A stretch of DNA of 64,000 nucleotides from Myrmaecium sp. VS I D KN 1 (taxonomy: Eukaryota > Ascomycota > Dothideomycetes > Valsariales > Valsariaceae). Both the position numbers and the translations under genes were made by a program. Position 1 is the stretch's first letter. Every line of letters begins with the position of its first letter. Where the stretch lies: contig JADQAV010000031.1 in the NCBI GenBank assembly GCA_019775845.1, forward strand, positions 138-64,137. Direction: 5' to 3'. Below are positions 11,582-23,539 of this stretch, piece by piece. The notes under the pieces were generated by a model. That model was given only the letters and a program-made list of their open reading frames with translations. It did not search any database and was not told the DNA's origin.

Positions 11582-12245
11582 CTTGACAGCATCTTCTCTT
11601 TTGTACATTTATCCGGCATTTTTCCGCCTTTCTTCCAACCTCTTGTATTAAAAGTCGCCTCGCAGCGCGCAAGTTTCGCTGACGGCTCGTCCAGGCATCT
11701 TCCATTTGTATTAGTATTTCAGACAGTTTTTATACAACCATAGACTTCTTTTCTATAATTCAATGGGAACAGGTATGGAAGCAGTATCGTACATTTTAAA
11801 AATAGCATCATGCCAGGTTACTCTTCGGGTTATAATAAGCTTTCGGTAGCATCCGCCTCCGCATTGAATCTGCACCAAGGCTTTTCGGTGGCCTGACGAG
11901 TATTTTGCCCCAGGTTTGACAAAAGTAGTAGCGGATTTTTCCCCATACGAAGCACGTGGGCGCGGCGGTGGGATCATCCCGTCGATGCGTGCCTCCTCGG
12001 CGTTAAGATAAACGTTCTGCGGTTGGATCCGCCGCTAATCCAGGCACGATGACCTCGCCCCCGGGACAATTTGTAGATGCCACCTGTCTGTCCGTCCAGC
12101 CCCGACCGCTTATTACACTCTCCTTACGTCCCTACAGCCGGACGGAATCGTTCACTCCTTCGTTTTACCCCCACTGGTTCGATGCTCTCGCCTTAAGCTG
12201 TCGTTTTTTCCCCTTTTACTTGCATACCAATCTCAAACTCGTACC
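11582..12245. other. Intergenic region, terminator and HUT1 promoter
   Basis: About 0.66 kb between two plus-strand genes. The left part is the 3' end of the ATPase gene; the right part has a pyrimidine-rich leader just before the HUT1 start. No gene seen. Confidence 0.5.
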
Positions 12246-13584
12246 ATGGCTGCCGCGTTCAAGCGATCCAACGGCGCGATCGAGAAGCACATCAACATGC
12301 ACAACAGCAGTGCGAATGGCATGCCCGGCCCGGAGCTGACGAAGAAGGAGCAGAAGCAGGCTGGCCCCTTTGAGCTCGTCTGCTGCATAGCCGGCATCTA
12401 CGCGTCTTTGTAAGGTGTGCGCTCATCTGATCGCAGACACGATTATACTAACCTAGCTCGACGCAGTCTCACATGGGCACTGCTCCAAGAGCGGATCACG
12501 ACAACGCAATACGGGCCCCCGGATGCGCCTGAGAAATTCACCTTCTCCATCTTCCTCAACACCATCCAATCCTCATTTGCCGCGCTGATGGGGTATCTCT
12601 ACCTCCGTTTCTCCTCGACCGGCCCCTCGACCCCGCCGATCTTCCCCTCCAAAAACATTCTCTTCCCGCTCGCGTTGGTCGCCATCACCTCCTCGCTGGC
12701 GTCGCCCTTCGGCTACGCATCCCTCAGCTACATTGACTACGTCACGTTCATCCTCGCGAAGTCCTGCAAGCTCCTCCCCGTTATGTTCCTCCACATCAGC
12801 GTCTTCCGGAAGCGCTACCCGCTCTACAAGTACGCCGTCGTCGCGCTGGTCACGCTCGGCGTCGCCGTCTTCACCCTGCACCACCCCGGCTCGGCGAAGA
12901 AGAAGTCGTCCCGCGGCGTGGAGGGCAACGGCAGTAGCGGGTGGGGCCTCTTCCTCCTCGGGATCAACCTGCTCTTCGACGGCCTCACCAACAGCACGCA
13001 AGACTACATATTCTCCACCTTTAAACCCTTCTCCGCGCCCCAGATGATGTGCGCTCAGAACATCATGGGCACCGCTTTGACTGCCAGCTACCTCCTGCTC
13101 TCCCCCTACGTCGTCGGAACGCCCATCGGGAATTGGATCGGCATGCAAGGCACCGGCGGCGAGTTGGCCGAGGCCCTCTCCTTCGTCCAGAGATATCCCA
13201 AGGTCTTCTGGGACGTCCTGGCCTTCTCCGCCTGCGGCGCCATCGGACAAGTGTTTATCTGTAAGTCCCCTCGCGTCATCTGAAACACTGAGTTAATAAG
13301 GGAGTTCCTTTACTAACACAAGCGGCGCAACAGTCTACACCCTCTCTAACTTCTCCTCCCTCATGGTCGTCACCGTGACCGTGACGCGGAAGATGCTGAC
13401 GATGCTGCTTTCCGTCCTCTGGTTCGGACACCGGATCACTGGCATGCAGTGGCTCGGCGTCGCCCTGGTGTTTGGCGGCATCGGTGCGGAGGGCGTCATC
13501 AACCGACGGGAGAAGGCGGCGAAGGAGCAGGCGAAGAAGAAGATGGCCGCGGCGAACGGGAAGGAGACGAAGAAGGAATTATAA
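12246..13584 (+). CDS. hut1: UDP-galactose/ER nucleotide-sugar transporter
   Basis: Multi-pass ER membrane protein of the HUT1/SLC35B1 branch of the drug/metabolite transporter superfamily; family members move UDP-sugars or ATP between cytosol and ER lumen. Three exons, 12246-12409, 12467-13260 and 13334-13584, give 402 aa, the expected length. The first join recreates FLTWALLQERITTTQYG, a hallmark of the family's first helix. Later segments include the SLSYIDYVTFILAKSCKLLPVM helix pair, the NLLFDGLTNSTQDYIF segment and SNFSSLMVVTVTVTRKMLTMLLSVLWFGH near the end. The protein ends KKEL, which fits a dilysine KKXX ER-retrieval signal. The branch point ACTAACC precedes the first acceptor. It lies head-to-tail with the DBP8 helicase, with no functional link. 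Confidence 0.94.
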
Positions 13585-13964
13585 GATGACCCTCATTTTT
13601 CTCATTTTTAGACAGCCATCTACATAGATCTTCTCATTCTATCAATATACTCTACACCCGCCTTTAAACATCGGTTCTGATGAGCGTCGCCGATACAAGT
13701 TGCTGCCTTGATGCCTTAGCATTGATCAGCGTTCATCCGCCAGCTTAGGTAAGCTGGACCCTGCGCATGCCGGCGCACGGGGTTTCTCCGTACGCCGACG
13801 TTCTACGGAATTTTTGGACCAGAGCGAGGTGAGAGAGCAGCCCGCACATCTACGTCAAGCTCACGGAGACCACTGCTTGTCCCGCTGACCATCAGACTCG
13901 TCTATATACTTGCCAATTCGTCTCGAATACTTTCCCGGATTGCACCGCCCGCTGTATCCCAATC
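13585..13964. other. Short intergenic region between HUT1 and DBP8
   Basis: About 0.38 kb of 3' UTR and promoter. No gene or clear motif was seen. Confidence 0.5.
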
Positions 13965-15611
13965 ATGCCGGCCCGCCGCGACGTCGACGCGGAGTCCTCC
14001 TCCGCGGAGGAGTCCAGCAGCCACTACGAAAGCGACGCCAGCATCGAGAAGGCTCAGGAGGGCTCGAGGAAGAGGAGGAAGCTGTCGCCCCCGTCCGACT
14101 CTGACTCCGGGTCCGACGCAGCACCCGCTCCTGCTCCCGCCCCTCGACCGCTGCCGACTTCCACGCTTTCACGTGTCAAGGTTAAGAAGACCGGGCCGCC
14201 GGTTAACGGCGCCGGGAAAAAGGATGCGGTGTCTGAGGTGGTGGTTGGGCAGGAGAAGACGAGTTTCGCGAGCTTGAACGTGGCGCCGTGGCTCGTGGCG
14301 TCGTTGGCGAACATGGCGATCAAGCGGCCGACGGGGATTCAGAGGGGTTGCATTCCGGAGATCTTGAAGGGCAGGGATTGTATCGGCGGGAGCCGGACGG
14401 GTTCGGGTAAGACGGTCGCGTTCGCGGTGCCGATCTTGCAGAAGTGGGCGGAGGATCCGATTGGTATCTTTGCGGTGGTGTTGACGCCGACGAGGTATGT
14501 CTGGTGGTAATAATGATGGATGATGACCCGGGGCTGATGTAATTTCAGAGAACTTGCTCTGCAAATATTCGAGCAGTTCAAGGCTATCTCGGCGCCGCAG
14601 TCGCTGAAACCCATCCTGGTGACCGGCGGCGCCGACATGCGGGCACAAGCGATCGCACTGGCGCAGAAACCGCACGTTGTCATTGCCACACCGGGTCGCT
14701 TGGCCGACCATATCAACCAGTCCGGCGAGGATACGATCTGCGGTCTCCGCCGCTGCAAGTTCGTTGTTCTCGACGAAGCCGACCGTCTTCTGCAAGCCGG
14801 TCACGGTAGCATGCTTCCCGACGTCGAGACCTGCCTTTCCGTCCTTCCGCCCTCATCCGATCGCCAAACCTTGCTCTTTACTGCCACCGTCACGCCCGAG
14901 GTGCGCGCTCTGAAAGAACTCCCGCGCGCCGCAAACAAGCCTCCCGTCCACGTCTGTGAGGTCGACACGGATGTTCTCGCGATCCCGGAAACTTTGAAGC
15001 AGATGTATCTCCAAGCCCCCGTCACCCATCGCGAGTGCTTCTTACACGTCCTCCTCCTCACCCCGGCCAACGAGAAAAAGTCCGTCATCATCTTCTGCAA
15101 CCGCACGAGCACGGCGACGCTTCTGGAGTACATGCTGCGCTTGCTGGATCACCGCGTCACGGCGCTGCATTCGGGGTTGCCGCAGTCCCAGCGCATTTCT
15201 AACCTCGCCCGATTCCGAGCGAGAGCGGCTCGGATCCTGGTAGCGACCGACGTTGCCGCGAGAGGTTTGGATATCCCGGAGGTGGGGCTGGTCATTAATT
15301 ACGACGTTCCCCGTGATCCGGATGACTATATTCACCGTGTCGGTCGTACAGCGCGTGCGGGCAGGAGCGGTGAGTCCGTCACCATTGTGGGACAGAGGGA
15401 TGTGGAGTTGGTCCTCGCGATTGAGGAGAGAGTGGGAAGGAAGATGGAGGAGTATGCGGAGGAAGGCGTCAGCATCGAGGGCAGAGTCGTCCGGGAAGGC
15501 CTCAAGGTGGTAAGCGAGAAGAAGAGAGAGGCGATGCTGCAGATTGAAGAGGGTAGGGACGTGGCGGGTAACAGGAAGAGGGGTATGCCTTCGAAGAAGG
15601 CTAAGAAGTAG
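13965..15611 (+). CDS. dbp8: ATP-dependent RNA helicase DBP8
   Basis: Nucleolar DEAD-box helicase for 18S rRNA maturation (small-subunit processome). Two exons, 13965-14494 and 14549-15611, give 530 aa. The first 90 residues are Ser/Asp/Glu/Lys-rich and disordered. Motifs in order: the Q-motif region ending in RPTGIQ; motif I in [10 protein letters not shown] (about residue 141); motif Ia PTREL, exactly recreated by the intron junction; TPGR; DEAD in VLDEADRL (about 250); motif III as TAT in LFTATVT rather than the general SAT, which is usual for DBP8; ARGLDIPEV; and [11 protein letters not shown]. The segment [20 protein letters not shown] is typical of fungal DBP8. The C-terminus is basic ([11 protein letters not shown]). 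Known from the family: it acts with the cofactor Esf2 in yeast. Confidence 0.94.
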
Positions 15612-16368
15612 GCGACGTCGATTGGCTATGGGTGCACGACTGTTGGTATGATGTGTGAGTCAAGCGGTACGTGGTTTCAAGCTGCCTCTCTTCGGTTGTT
15701 GTGACGTGTTTTATGAGTCGTCATCTCCTGCCTTCATCTTTCGCATTTTATACCCGAGGCTGGTCGGTTTGTGAACCGACTTTTCCTTGATTGTCAAATA
15801 AAGTCTTCCTCATTCTTGGCCAAAATCTCCGTGGTTCTTGTAACCTAACCTTTGAGTCATCCTCCATTCCGTCATACTTGTTGCGCGAGTCCGCGTTTAC
15901 CAAACGGCCACCCGTGGTCTCTGCGCGATTCCACACGGCGCTGTCAGCATCCATCTGGAAATGTGAGAACCATAACGTATGCTGGGACAGATCCACAACA
16001 ACAATAACTCCACTATGAGTCAACAGTATGAGGTCTCCTCCTACCTTGCTCTTTTCCCTTTCTCCTCTCTGCTCCAACCTGGCTTCCATCCGCTGCAGAC
16101 ACCGACCAGCTCAGGTGTAGCATACACCATCGATGATGAGAGTCGAAAGGGGAGTTTCACTAACTTTGAATCTGGACCGGTCATTCTCTGCTCAACTTTT
16201 GGGGTATCAGACAAAAAGGAAGAACGCCCGCTTTTCCGCATCTGAACTGCAAGGACAAGATCGCATCAGGCCCGGTATCATGGGCTAGCTGCCCTTCTTC
16301 GCATCCTCTCTCCGTCGAAATCAGTAACATTCATCCGTCGGTCTCAGCAGGCGTTTGCTCCGCCTATA
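15612..16368. other. Convergent 3' intergenic region, no gene seen
   Basis: About 0.76 kb between the ends of DBP8 (plus) and the small unknown gene (minus). Only short frames without recognisable features. Confidence 0.5.
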
Positions 16369-17085
16369 TCAGTCTGCGAACGACACCACCACAGGCTCTT
16401 CCTCGGCGTCGTCCTCCGCGTCCGCGTTCTCATCCACCATTTGCCAGTCCTGATCCTGTTCACCATGCTGCTCTCCAGCTCCACACGTAGCCATGGATCC
16501 GGTCTGCTCTTTCTCACGAGGCCCATCATTCATCGTCACCCTCGCCAACTTCTTCGCCTCCATGCTCACACCGAAGTTGAAGCGGGCGGGTATCTCGACT
16601 GGGTAACATGTCAGCACAACGTACCGTAACCACGTGGTGAAAGCAGCTGGATACTGACCTTGCCGCGCGCACACCTCGCCGCCGCACGTGCAGCTCTCCT
16701 GCCGCGGCAGCCGCACCAGGTAGCGCCAGACGCAGGCGTCGAAGTCGAACTCGAGGCGACCGGTGCTGCGCAGGGCGCTGCCCTCGCCGTAGTGGGCTTC
16801 GATGTCGTCGTACATGGCGATCTGTCATTCCACGTCCGTTAGCGGTGCTCTTCCCCTCTATCTCTCGTCGTTGTGACCGACTGGTAGGGATGAAGGACGG
16901 CATTCGATCCTTACCAGGCTGTCCATGATCAGCGCCCGGTGCTTGGGGTTCCGCTGCGTCTTCGCGAGTAGGCCCGGGTGCAGATTCGTCTTCTTGAGGG
17001 CCTTGCGGAGCTCCCGCGTCCGGTCGGCGACGAAGAAAAGGTGGTTGTGGTTTTGACGACGGGCCGCCGGTGGGTGCGTGGACAT
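16369..17085 (-). CDS. Unknown small protein with a CxC-x4-C cluster
   Basis: I do not recognise this gene. Three exons on the minus strand, 17085-16915, 16821-16659 and 16598-16369, join in frame to 187 aa. The first junction has donor GTAAGG, branch-like GCTAACG and acceptor ACAG; the second uses GTCAGT and CCAG. The N-terminal half is basic and helical (FFVADRTRELRKALKK, LLAKTQRNPKHRALIMDSL). The middle has a compact hydrophobic part with a cysteine cluster (SCTCGGEVCARQ), possibly a metal site or a disulfide pair. The C-terminal 40 residues are acidic and end in VVVSFAD. A longer in-frame start at 17112 would add nine residues. The clean splicing, frame conservation and composition shifts support a real gene; the function is unknown. 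Confidence 0.7.
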
Positions 17086-18092
17086 CGCTTCGACTGAGCG
17101 TGATGAAGGCAAGGGAAAGCAACGATGTACAGATTCTTTTCTTTTCTTCTTCCTTTATTACGCGAAGTTCGAATGTGTGTGTGTGTGTGTGTGTGTGCGA
17201 CGCTAACGGGAACAGAGTAGGAAGGGAAAGCTTCTGGGCTTCGTTGACAGTTGTTCACAGGTGTTGATTGAGAACCGACAGAAAGATGAATATGTTATGG
17301 CAACACAGGAGAAGTGGTGGGAGAGCGCAAAAAAAAGAAGCCGTCGACGGTTAAAGCGGGTTCGTGAACAATGCTCCTCCCTGAGGCACTCTTCTGCATG
17401 TGAAGACAGTGCTACAGCCGTAACGAACGACGAAGATTCGGTGACGTGCCGGGTTCTTCAAACATCTTTACAATCGACTGACTGATTTCTTCACCCTTTT
17501 CTCTCTCTCACTGGTGCTGCTCGTTTGTTCGCCAACAGTCGACCGTGAAGCGTTATCGTCAACCGACGTTGTTCTGCGGTGGATCAAACAGATTGTTACG
17601 CTACCTCGCGGGCCTCACTCGAGGGGCTGAGGAACATGCTGTAAATAGCATTGTCACACGGCTCCACGGCCGCTGGTGCGTCGAGAAGAGAGTTGCCGTC
17701 ATGTTCATCCTGATTTAGACAGGTCTTTGCAACGGCAATTTGCACAGGACGCTTCGACGCTACCTTCATTCCTTCGAAACTTCCATCCTCGAAACAAGAA
17801 GAAAACGGGACTGATCCAAAACGGCTGGGCAGATTTTGGGGAACAATCTCGACTGAATAAGCCCACGGATGATGAAACGAATCGGACAATATATGAGATG
17901 ATCTACATAGCCACGGTCACAGTGGACAGGCTCTCTAATGCTACAACCTGAGAACGCCATGATGCCTTACCCCTCTACCAGGCAACAATTAAGCTGCCTC
18001 ATGCAAGCGAGCAGACGACACCCCACCATCTCCAATAACGCCATCCGGTATCCATGCAATACGGAAAATAGAAAAGGAAACACACACATCCT
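17086..18092. other. Intergenic region with (GT)n microsatellite, no gene seen
   Basis: About 1 kb between two minus-strand genes. A GT repeat of roughly 12 units lies at about 17173-17198 in the presumed promoter of the small unknown gene. A 97-codon minus-strand frame at 17596-17889 has no recognisable feature and I do not call it. Confidence 0.5.
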
Positions 18093-20242
18093 CTACCCCA
18101 GCCTCACCCTCCCCTCACTCCTCCCACCGCCAAACAGGCTCAAGAACCCGGAGCTCCCCTCACCGGCACCTCCGCCGCCTCGTCCACCACGACTCGACGG
18201 CCTCATCCACTTCGGCACCTGGATATCGCTCGTCTCAAACGTATTCCGCACCCGCTCCGTGAACTCCTCAAACCAATTCCCTTCCGGCACGTCCGCCCCC
18301 AACGGCTCGCTCGGCTCCTCGTCCAGCAGACCGCGTCGCTCCACCCTCCGCGCAGGTGCATGTTGCTGCGCCGGCCTCCCCCTCGACGGCTCATCGCGAT
18401 AGCGTCCCGCGTGGGGTGCTGCAGCTCCGCCGGCCGCGGCACTGGGTCGCGACGCCAGGCCGAGATCGCTGCTCGCCCGCGCATCCGCCCCGCGGCTCAT
18501 GACCTCCCGTTCGATCAGGGCGCGGCCCTCCCTCCAGCTTCCCGTCCCCACCGGATCCTCATCCGCCTCGGGATCATCGATCACATCGCCGAACCCAACC
18601 GCCCTCTTCACCTTGCCGTACAGGTTGAACAACGCCGCCAGCACGGGCAGCAAGATGAACGCCGGGAAGACAGCCGAGAAGCCGCGGCCCAAGGGCGTCA
18701 GGTTGACCAGCCGGCCCAGGAAGCGGTAGTACATCGAGTTCCGGTAGATGGTCGGCGGGGTGAAGGTGATGAAGTTGTACGCCAGCGGCACCGTCAGCTT
18801 CGCCACCTGCAGCGCGTACCACGTCGCGCTCTCCTCGTACGTGCCCCGCCGCACGAGCGCGCGGTTGCCCCAGATCTTCACCTCCGTGAGCGAGTACAGC
18901 GCCGCGGTGACCATGTACACGAGCCACAGGGAGGCGACGAGCTGGCCGGCGAGCCCGATGGCGCCGCGTGCCGAGGACGGGTGGTGGACCACGCTGTAGC
19001 CGACGACAGAAAGCTTGGGATCGAGCGACTTGGTGACTTCGGACCAGATGATGCAGACAGAGGCGAGGGAGAGGGTGGTAGCAAGGGAGTAGTAAGTGGC
19101 TGGAAGGATATGGGCGTGGAGAAGATATCGGGTGTACGGCGTCAAGGGGTTGATTTGGTGAAGAAAGCGAGTTGCTGGTGAGTACGGAATGGGCGCGTCT
19201 GAGGTAGGAAAGGTAAGGCGCTTCGAGGCGGCGGAGTCGATGATGGCCTGCGTGTTGATGGCAGATCGCACGAGCCGGTCCCATTCGTCTTCGAACCGGA
19301 GTTTCCGGTGGCGGGCACGCTTGAGCTTGCGAGTCAATTCTGCCATATATCGGTCGGTGATTACGGCGGGCACATTAGGCGACGAGGATCGCAGAGCGGA
19401 AGGGACGCTGCTGCTCCGAGACTCCGGGAGGGAGCAGGTTTCGACGAGTTCATCGATCCATTCCTTTATGGGGCGTGATGCCCCGTTCTTGCGTTGTTTA
19501 AGCTGCATGATCTGCTGCTCGTAGCCATCCAGCTTTTCCATGGCATCCTCTAGCCTCTCGTGGACCTTAGGCGCATTTGACTGGAGGGTGCGGAGACGGT
19601 TGCTAACGCTGGCATAGCGATACAGGCGGCGCGGGAGCGCAACCAAACCGTGGCCCATAAGGTAAATAGCCAGAATCAATCCCCAAGTGTACGCCAGAGC
19701 CATGACCAAGGACTTGAGGCTGTCGAAGCGGAACCCTGTCTGAATGAAGACATAAACACCTCCAACAATAGCGCAGCTCAGAACGATTAGTTGATAACGC
19801 GCATTCGAGCGCAGTGAGTACGTGAAACGGTCTTTGGGGTCGCGGTATCCGGAGTCGCAGTACTCGCCGAGGAGTGGCAGGACAAACCTATGGGCTGATT
19901 AGTATGATCATACTCGTACGATTCCTAACCGATGTCCACAACCTACCATGTCAAGGCAAATGTCAACCAATATGTGATCCTCCACAGAACCAGCAGCATG
20001 CGGTCCGGCAGGTAGATTCCGCGTGATCCGCCATCTTCAGTGCCTGCGTTGGCGGCAAGATCTATAGGGACAAGGAGGATGATGCTGGCGGGAAGGGCGA
20101 TTGCGAGAAAGACCGGAACGAGGAGGTATGCGGGCGTAGATCGCAGAGGCAGGTAGTACCTGATGAGGAGGAGGACGAGGAGACAGATGGTGAGGTAGGC
20201 GAGGGCGAAGAAAACGGCGGATCCGACAAAGGTGTCTGCCAT
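18093..20242 (-). CDS. LMBR1-like multi-pass membrane protein
   Basis: Integral membrane protein of the LMBR1/LMBD family; members sit in the plasma membrane or endomembranes and have receptor-associated or trafficking roles. Two exons, 20242-19947 and 19887-18093, give 696 aa. Membrane segments are clear at the N-terminus (SAVFFALAYLTICLLVLLLIRYY, then AYLLVPVFLAIALPASIILLVPIDL) and in MLLVLWRITYWLTFALTWFVLPLLGEYCDSGY, where the junction restores Trp. A further pair follows (YQLIVLSCAIVGGVYVFIQTG, MALAYTWGLILAIYLMGHGLV). A coiled region (ERLEDAMEKLDGYEQQIMQLKQ) separates these from four or so C-terminal helices ending near INFITFTPP/AFILLPVLAALFNLYG. The last 150 residues are disordered and Arg/Ser/Gly-rich. 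The arrangement of N- and C-terminal helix groups around a coiled linker is that of LMBD2-type proteins. It is divergent from the glutaredoxin gene. Confidence 0.88.
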
Positions 20243-20854
20243 GCTGGCGGAAGCGCGGTGATGCGGCGATAGCGGGTGATAAGTGTGCGATTAAAGAGAG
20301 CGCGTATGTTCGAACCTGTCAGTGCCTAACAAAAGGAAGGACGAGACAACATGGCGAGCCGGTGAAGAAAATCACAAGCGACCGGCGACTAAGAGGTAAA
20401 GGAGAGCAAGTCGGCGGAAGCAGGTGTGAAGCTGTTGGGGAGTGGCCGGGAACGCGTACGGCGGGCCGGAAGACGGAGATGGCGAGCGGCAGCCTTGATG
20501 ATGCGTTCTTAGAGAGCTTTCGTGTAATACTCTATATTTCAAGGAGCTAACGTCGGAATTGGACCTTCCGACGCCAAACAGGGGTAAGCGGGACTCAGCA
20601 AAACCTCACGCCGGCAGTGAATGATGCAATCGCGTCTCGACCTTTCTCTCTCTCTAATCCCTGGCGGGGCAGCGCATAAATCCACAGCTCTTGATTGCTC
20701 ATCATAAATCACATATAGACCACAACTCACCCTCACTCCTCTTTCTCTCACTTCGAACTCCAACAAGCAAACCCCTTGAGTAATTCCTCCAACTCCAACC
20801 GCCACCATTCAGTTCCTACGCTACTTCTTCTCCCGCGCCTCCAGCCCCGCCACC
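20243..20854. promoter_or_regulatory. Divergent promoter region, LMBR1-like gene and glutaredoxin
   Basis: About 0.6 kb between divergent starts. A CT-rich tract (around 20640-20660) and a pyrimidine-rich leader precede the glutaredoxin start, as is common for well-expressed fungal genes. No separate gene seen. Confidence 0.45.
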
Positions 20855-21240
20855 ATGTCCGCCGCGAAGACCAAGGCTCAAAACATCATCGACGAGAACG
20901 CCGTCGGTACGTACCACCACCCTGGGGCCACGGTAGCCCCTTCAGCCGCTCCCGTCCCATTACCACTAACCATCCTCTCGCAGCGGTCTTCTCCAAGTCC
21001 TACTGCCCCTACTGCAAGGCCACCAAGCAGCTCCTCAGCGAGCTGGGTGCCAAGTACTACGCCCTCGAGCTCGACCAGATCGATGACGGCTCCGAGATCC
21101 AGAACGCCCTCGCCGAGCTCACCGGCCAGCGCACCGTCCCTAATGTCTTCATCAACAAGAAGCACATCGGCGGCAACTCGGACCTTCAGGCAAAGAAGAG
21201 CGAGCTTCCTTCGCTGCTGAAAGAGGCTGGTGCTTTGTAA
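20855..21240 (+). CDS. grx1: Dithiol glutaredoxin
   Basis: Small glutathione-dependent oxidoreductase that reduces protein and mixed disulfides. Two exons, 20855-20906 and 20984-21240, give 102 aa, the standard class I length. The active site is CPYC (in SKSYCPYCKATKQLL), followed by the TVP loop with its cis-proline (RTVPNVFINKKHIGG) and the GGNSDL glutathione-binding turn. The first exon encodes only the N-terminal helix MSAAKTKAQNIIDENAV, and the junction restores AVFSKSYC. There is no N-terminal targeting extension, so it is probably cytosolic. An overlapping longer frame that starts upstream reads through the intron and is not used. Confidence 0.95.
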
Positions 21241-22476
21241 AGTGTTTTGTTGCTTTGGGCGGAATGAGTCATTGTTTCATGGGTTAAGAGAAGGAGCTCA
21301 GAGCGTTGTGGTAATTCAGCGGTACTACTATAGATATCCGATTGCGGTCCCCTCCGGCACAGCAGCCTGCGAAGACAGAAGCAAATCAAACAAAGTCCTA
21401 ATCAAGTAAGAGTGCAAAAAGGAAAGGTTTACTTTCACCAACTTCTCCCAGCCTCGTTCTGCATTCCGTATACGGGCTTGCTCAACGCCAACCCTTCCAC
21501 CTAGCACGGCGCCAGCAAAAGCAAAACCCTCTCCAATCCCCTCGGCGAAAATCCTCAACCGCCTTAAAAATGAGAGAGAGACGTACACAGAAACAAAAAC
21601 ATACAGCAGCAGGGATTCGCTAATGGTCACCCACTTAACTACTAATCTGCCGGTAGGTTGCTTAACTTTGGAAGAGCGGACGGGGTTCCGTGTTCTCAAC
21701 CTCCTATGGCCGTATGTGTTTGAACGTTGGAGAAGTTCATTCCTTAATCGGAAACCGTGCGGGTTGGGGATGAGCTTGTTTCTTCCGTGGCGGCTTTCTG
21801 CGGCTCGACGTTTCGTTTTGTATGACGGGTGGTATATTAGTGTGCCCAGACGACAAATGTTGGAGGAGCAAGGTACGGCGCTGCGTTGCTAACCACCGGA
21901 GAGAATTGCGGAGCTCAGAGTGCTTGAGCGATATGGGTAAGATTATGTAGCATAAGGTAATCTCGTCATATATTATGATCAACTCGATAGGAGAAGTTCA
22001 GAAAATCGACAGCACAATGTCCCAAGAGAGCTGCTTGACGATATATGGGAAATGTACCATAGTATCAACTGCCAATACTCAGACATGGCGAAATACCTAT
22101 GCATGGTAGTGATGTACATACAATCATACATAGTTCCCAAATATTCATACAACCGTCCAGGAAGTTCCCATTCGCTTCCGATAAAGTGGCGATTTCCCGC
22201 AGATATATGAAGACATAATGTCAGGAGCAAAAAAAACAAATGCAAACCTCCTCCGTCTTGCAAGCGCCGTAGCCATGCAATGCCAACATATGCCTCCCAA
22301 AATAACGCCACGCTCAGTTGAAGCTTTTTCCCACACGTTCCGGGAGATGCGTATCCTAACAGCCCTCATCTCTCCACTATCCCTCATATATCGTACACCA
22401 TGGTAGTCTCGCTTCCGCATGAGATCCTCAGTCCTAGCAGTGCATCCGAATATCGCTCATCGGCACTTCATTCAGG
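21241..22476. other. Convergent 3' intergenic region, no gene seen
   Basis: About 1.2 kb between the ends of the glutaredoxin and PAM18 genes. Frames of up to 123 codons exist on the minus strand, but none shows a domain, a good start context or splice logic. Confidence 0.5.
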
Positions 22477-22948
22477 CTAGAGCCCCTTCTCCAGCAACTC
22501 TTTCGCTTCATTGACCTTCGTCGCCAGATATGGGCTCCCGCCGCGATCAGGGTGGTTGAGCAACATGAGCTTGCGGTGCTTCTTGCGGACGAGCTCGCGA
22601 TTGATGCCTCGTTCCCTAGTTGCTTGATTAGCTGCGATCCTTTGACACCCAGCCCACGTCGAGCACAATGGCCGGGCTGGCTAATAGGCGGTAGAATAGC
22701 GACTTACGGCAACTCGAGGATGAGAGCGGCTTCCTTCCTTGTCATCTTCGGCTCGAAACCGCCCTTGTAGAAGGAGCGGCCGAAAGCACCGGTTGCGCCG
22801 CGGGAACGGCGGAGAGCGACGAGACCCGCACGACCCTGTGTCATAATGCAATTAGTATGTGGTCACTGCTAAATCTGGCGGGCATCGCGAGACGTACGAA
22901 GAAGGCGGCCACGGCGATGCCGGCACCTATCGCAACTGCGGAGGCCAT
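22477..22948 (-). CDS. pam18: Import motor J-protein PAM18/TIM14
   Basis: Inner-membrane J-protein of the presequence-translocase-associated motor; it stimulates mitochondrial Hsp70 (Ssc1) at the TIM23 channel. Three exons, 22948-22898, 22835-22708 and 22615-22477, give 106 aa. One membrane segment ([27 protein letters not shown]) leads to the matrix J domain: [27 protein letters not shown], then helix II ([16 protein letters not shown]), the catalytic HPD followed by [22 protein letters not shown]. Both junctions preserve the family alignment. A longer in-frame start at 23026 would add 26 residues of intermembrane-space tail; I prefer 22948 because its context (CACCATGGCC) is better and the length matches most filamentous fungi. 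It is divergent from RLP24. Confidence 0.93.
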
Positions 22949-23539
22949 GGTGAAGCGCTTTTGTTCGGGTTGCGTTGGGGTCGCTTGAGAGGTTGGTATA
23001 GCTTGGACTTGTGGGTTTGCTTGCATTAAGCTATCAATACGTCGGTGTGGGTATGTATGCGTGATGTCTCGAGTCGTGAAGTCGATCGGTGGAAGATGGA
23101 GGACGGTTGATTTTCTCGCCGCAATCCATCCTGGGCTGAAGACCGACGAGAGGCTTCCATTGGAAGGGCGGGAGGCGGTAGGACGAGTGCAAACACTGCA
23201 AACACAGGTGCACAGGTCTCCTGCCCACAGCCACAGAAGTGCCACACGGCCGCCTGCTATCCGGAGGAAAGTCCCTTCCCCACTAAAATTTCTTGACACC
23301 CAGACCTCACCACCACCACCACCCACCGCCTAGTTACCAGACGTTCCGCCACCTGGTTGCTGCTTTTCCTTCCCACGAACAGGTACCGATCAAGAGGAGG
23401 AAACCGGCTCACACACACGCCTGGAAGCACGATCAGAGACCATCGCAGCCGTCCGACCCGTCTCCATCCTCTCGTTCATCTCCCCCTCTCCCCGACCGGA
23501 TCTTTCCAGCAGCGCTGAACAGCGCACCCGCACGACAAG
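22949..23539. promoter_or_regulatory. Divergent promoter region, PAM18 and RLP24
   Basis: About 0.6 kb separating two growth-related genes (mitochondrial import and ribosome assembly). No motif I can name with confidence; pyrimidine-rich toward RLP24. Confidence 0.45.

Noticed and set aside
12573-13250. 225-codon minus-strand frame inside HUT1
   Set aside because: Shadow of a confidently identified transporter.
21328-21699. 123-codon minus-strand frame downstream of glutaredoxin
   Set aside because: Lies in a 3' intergenic region; hydrophobic stretch but no start context, family or splice support.
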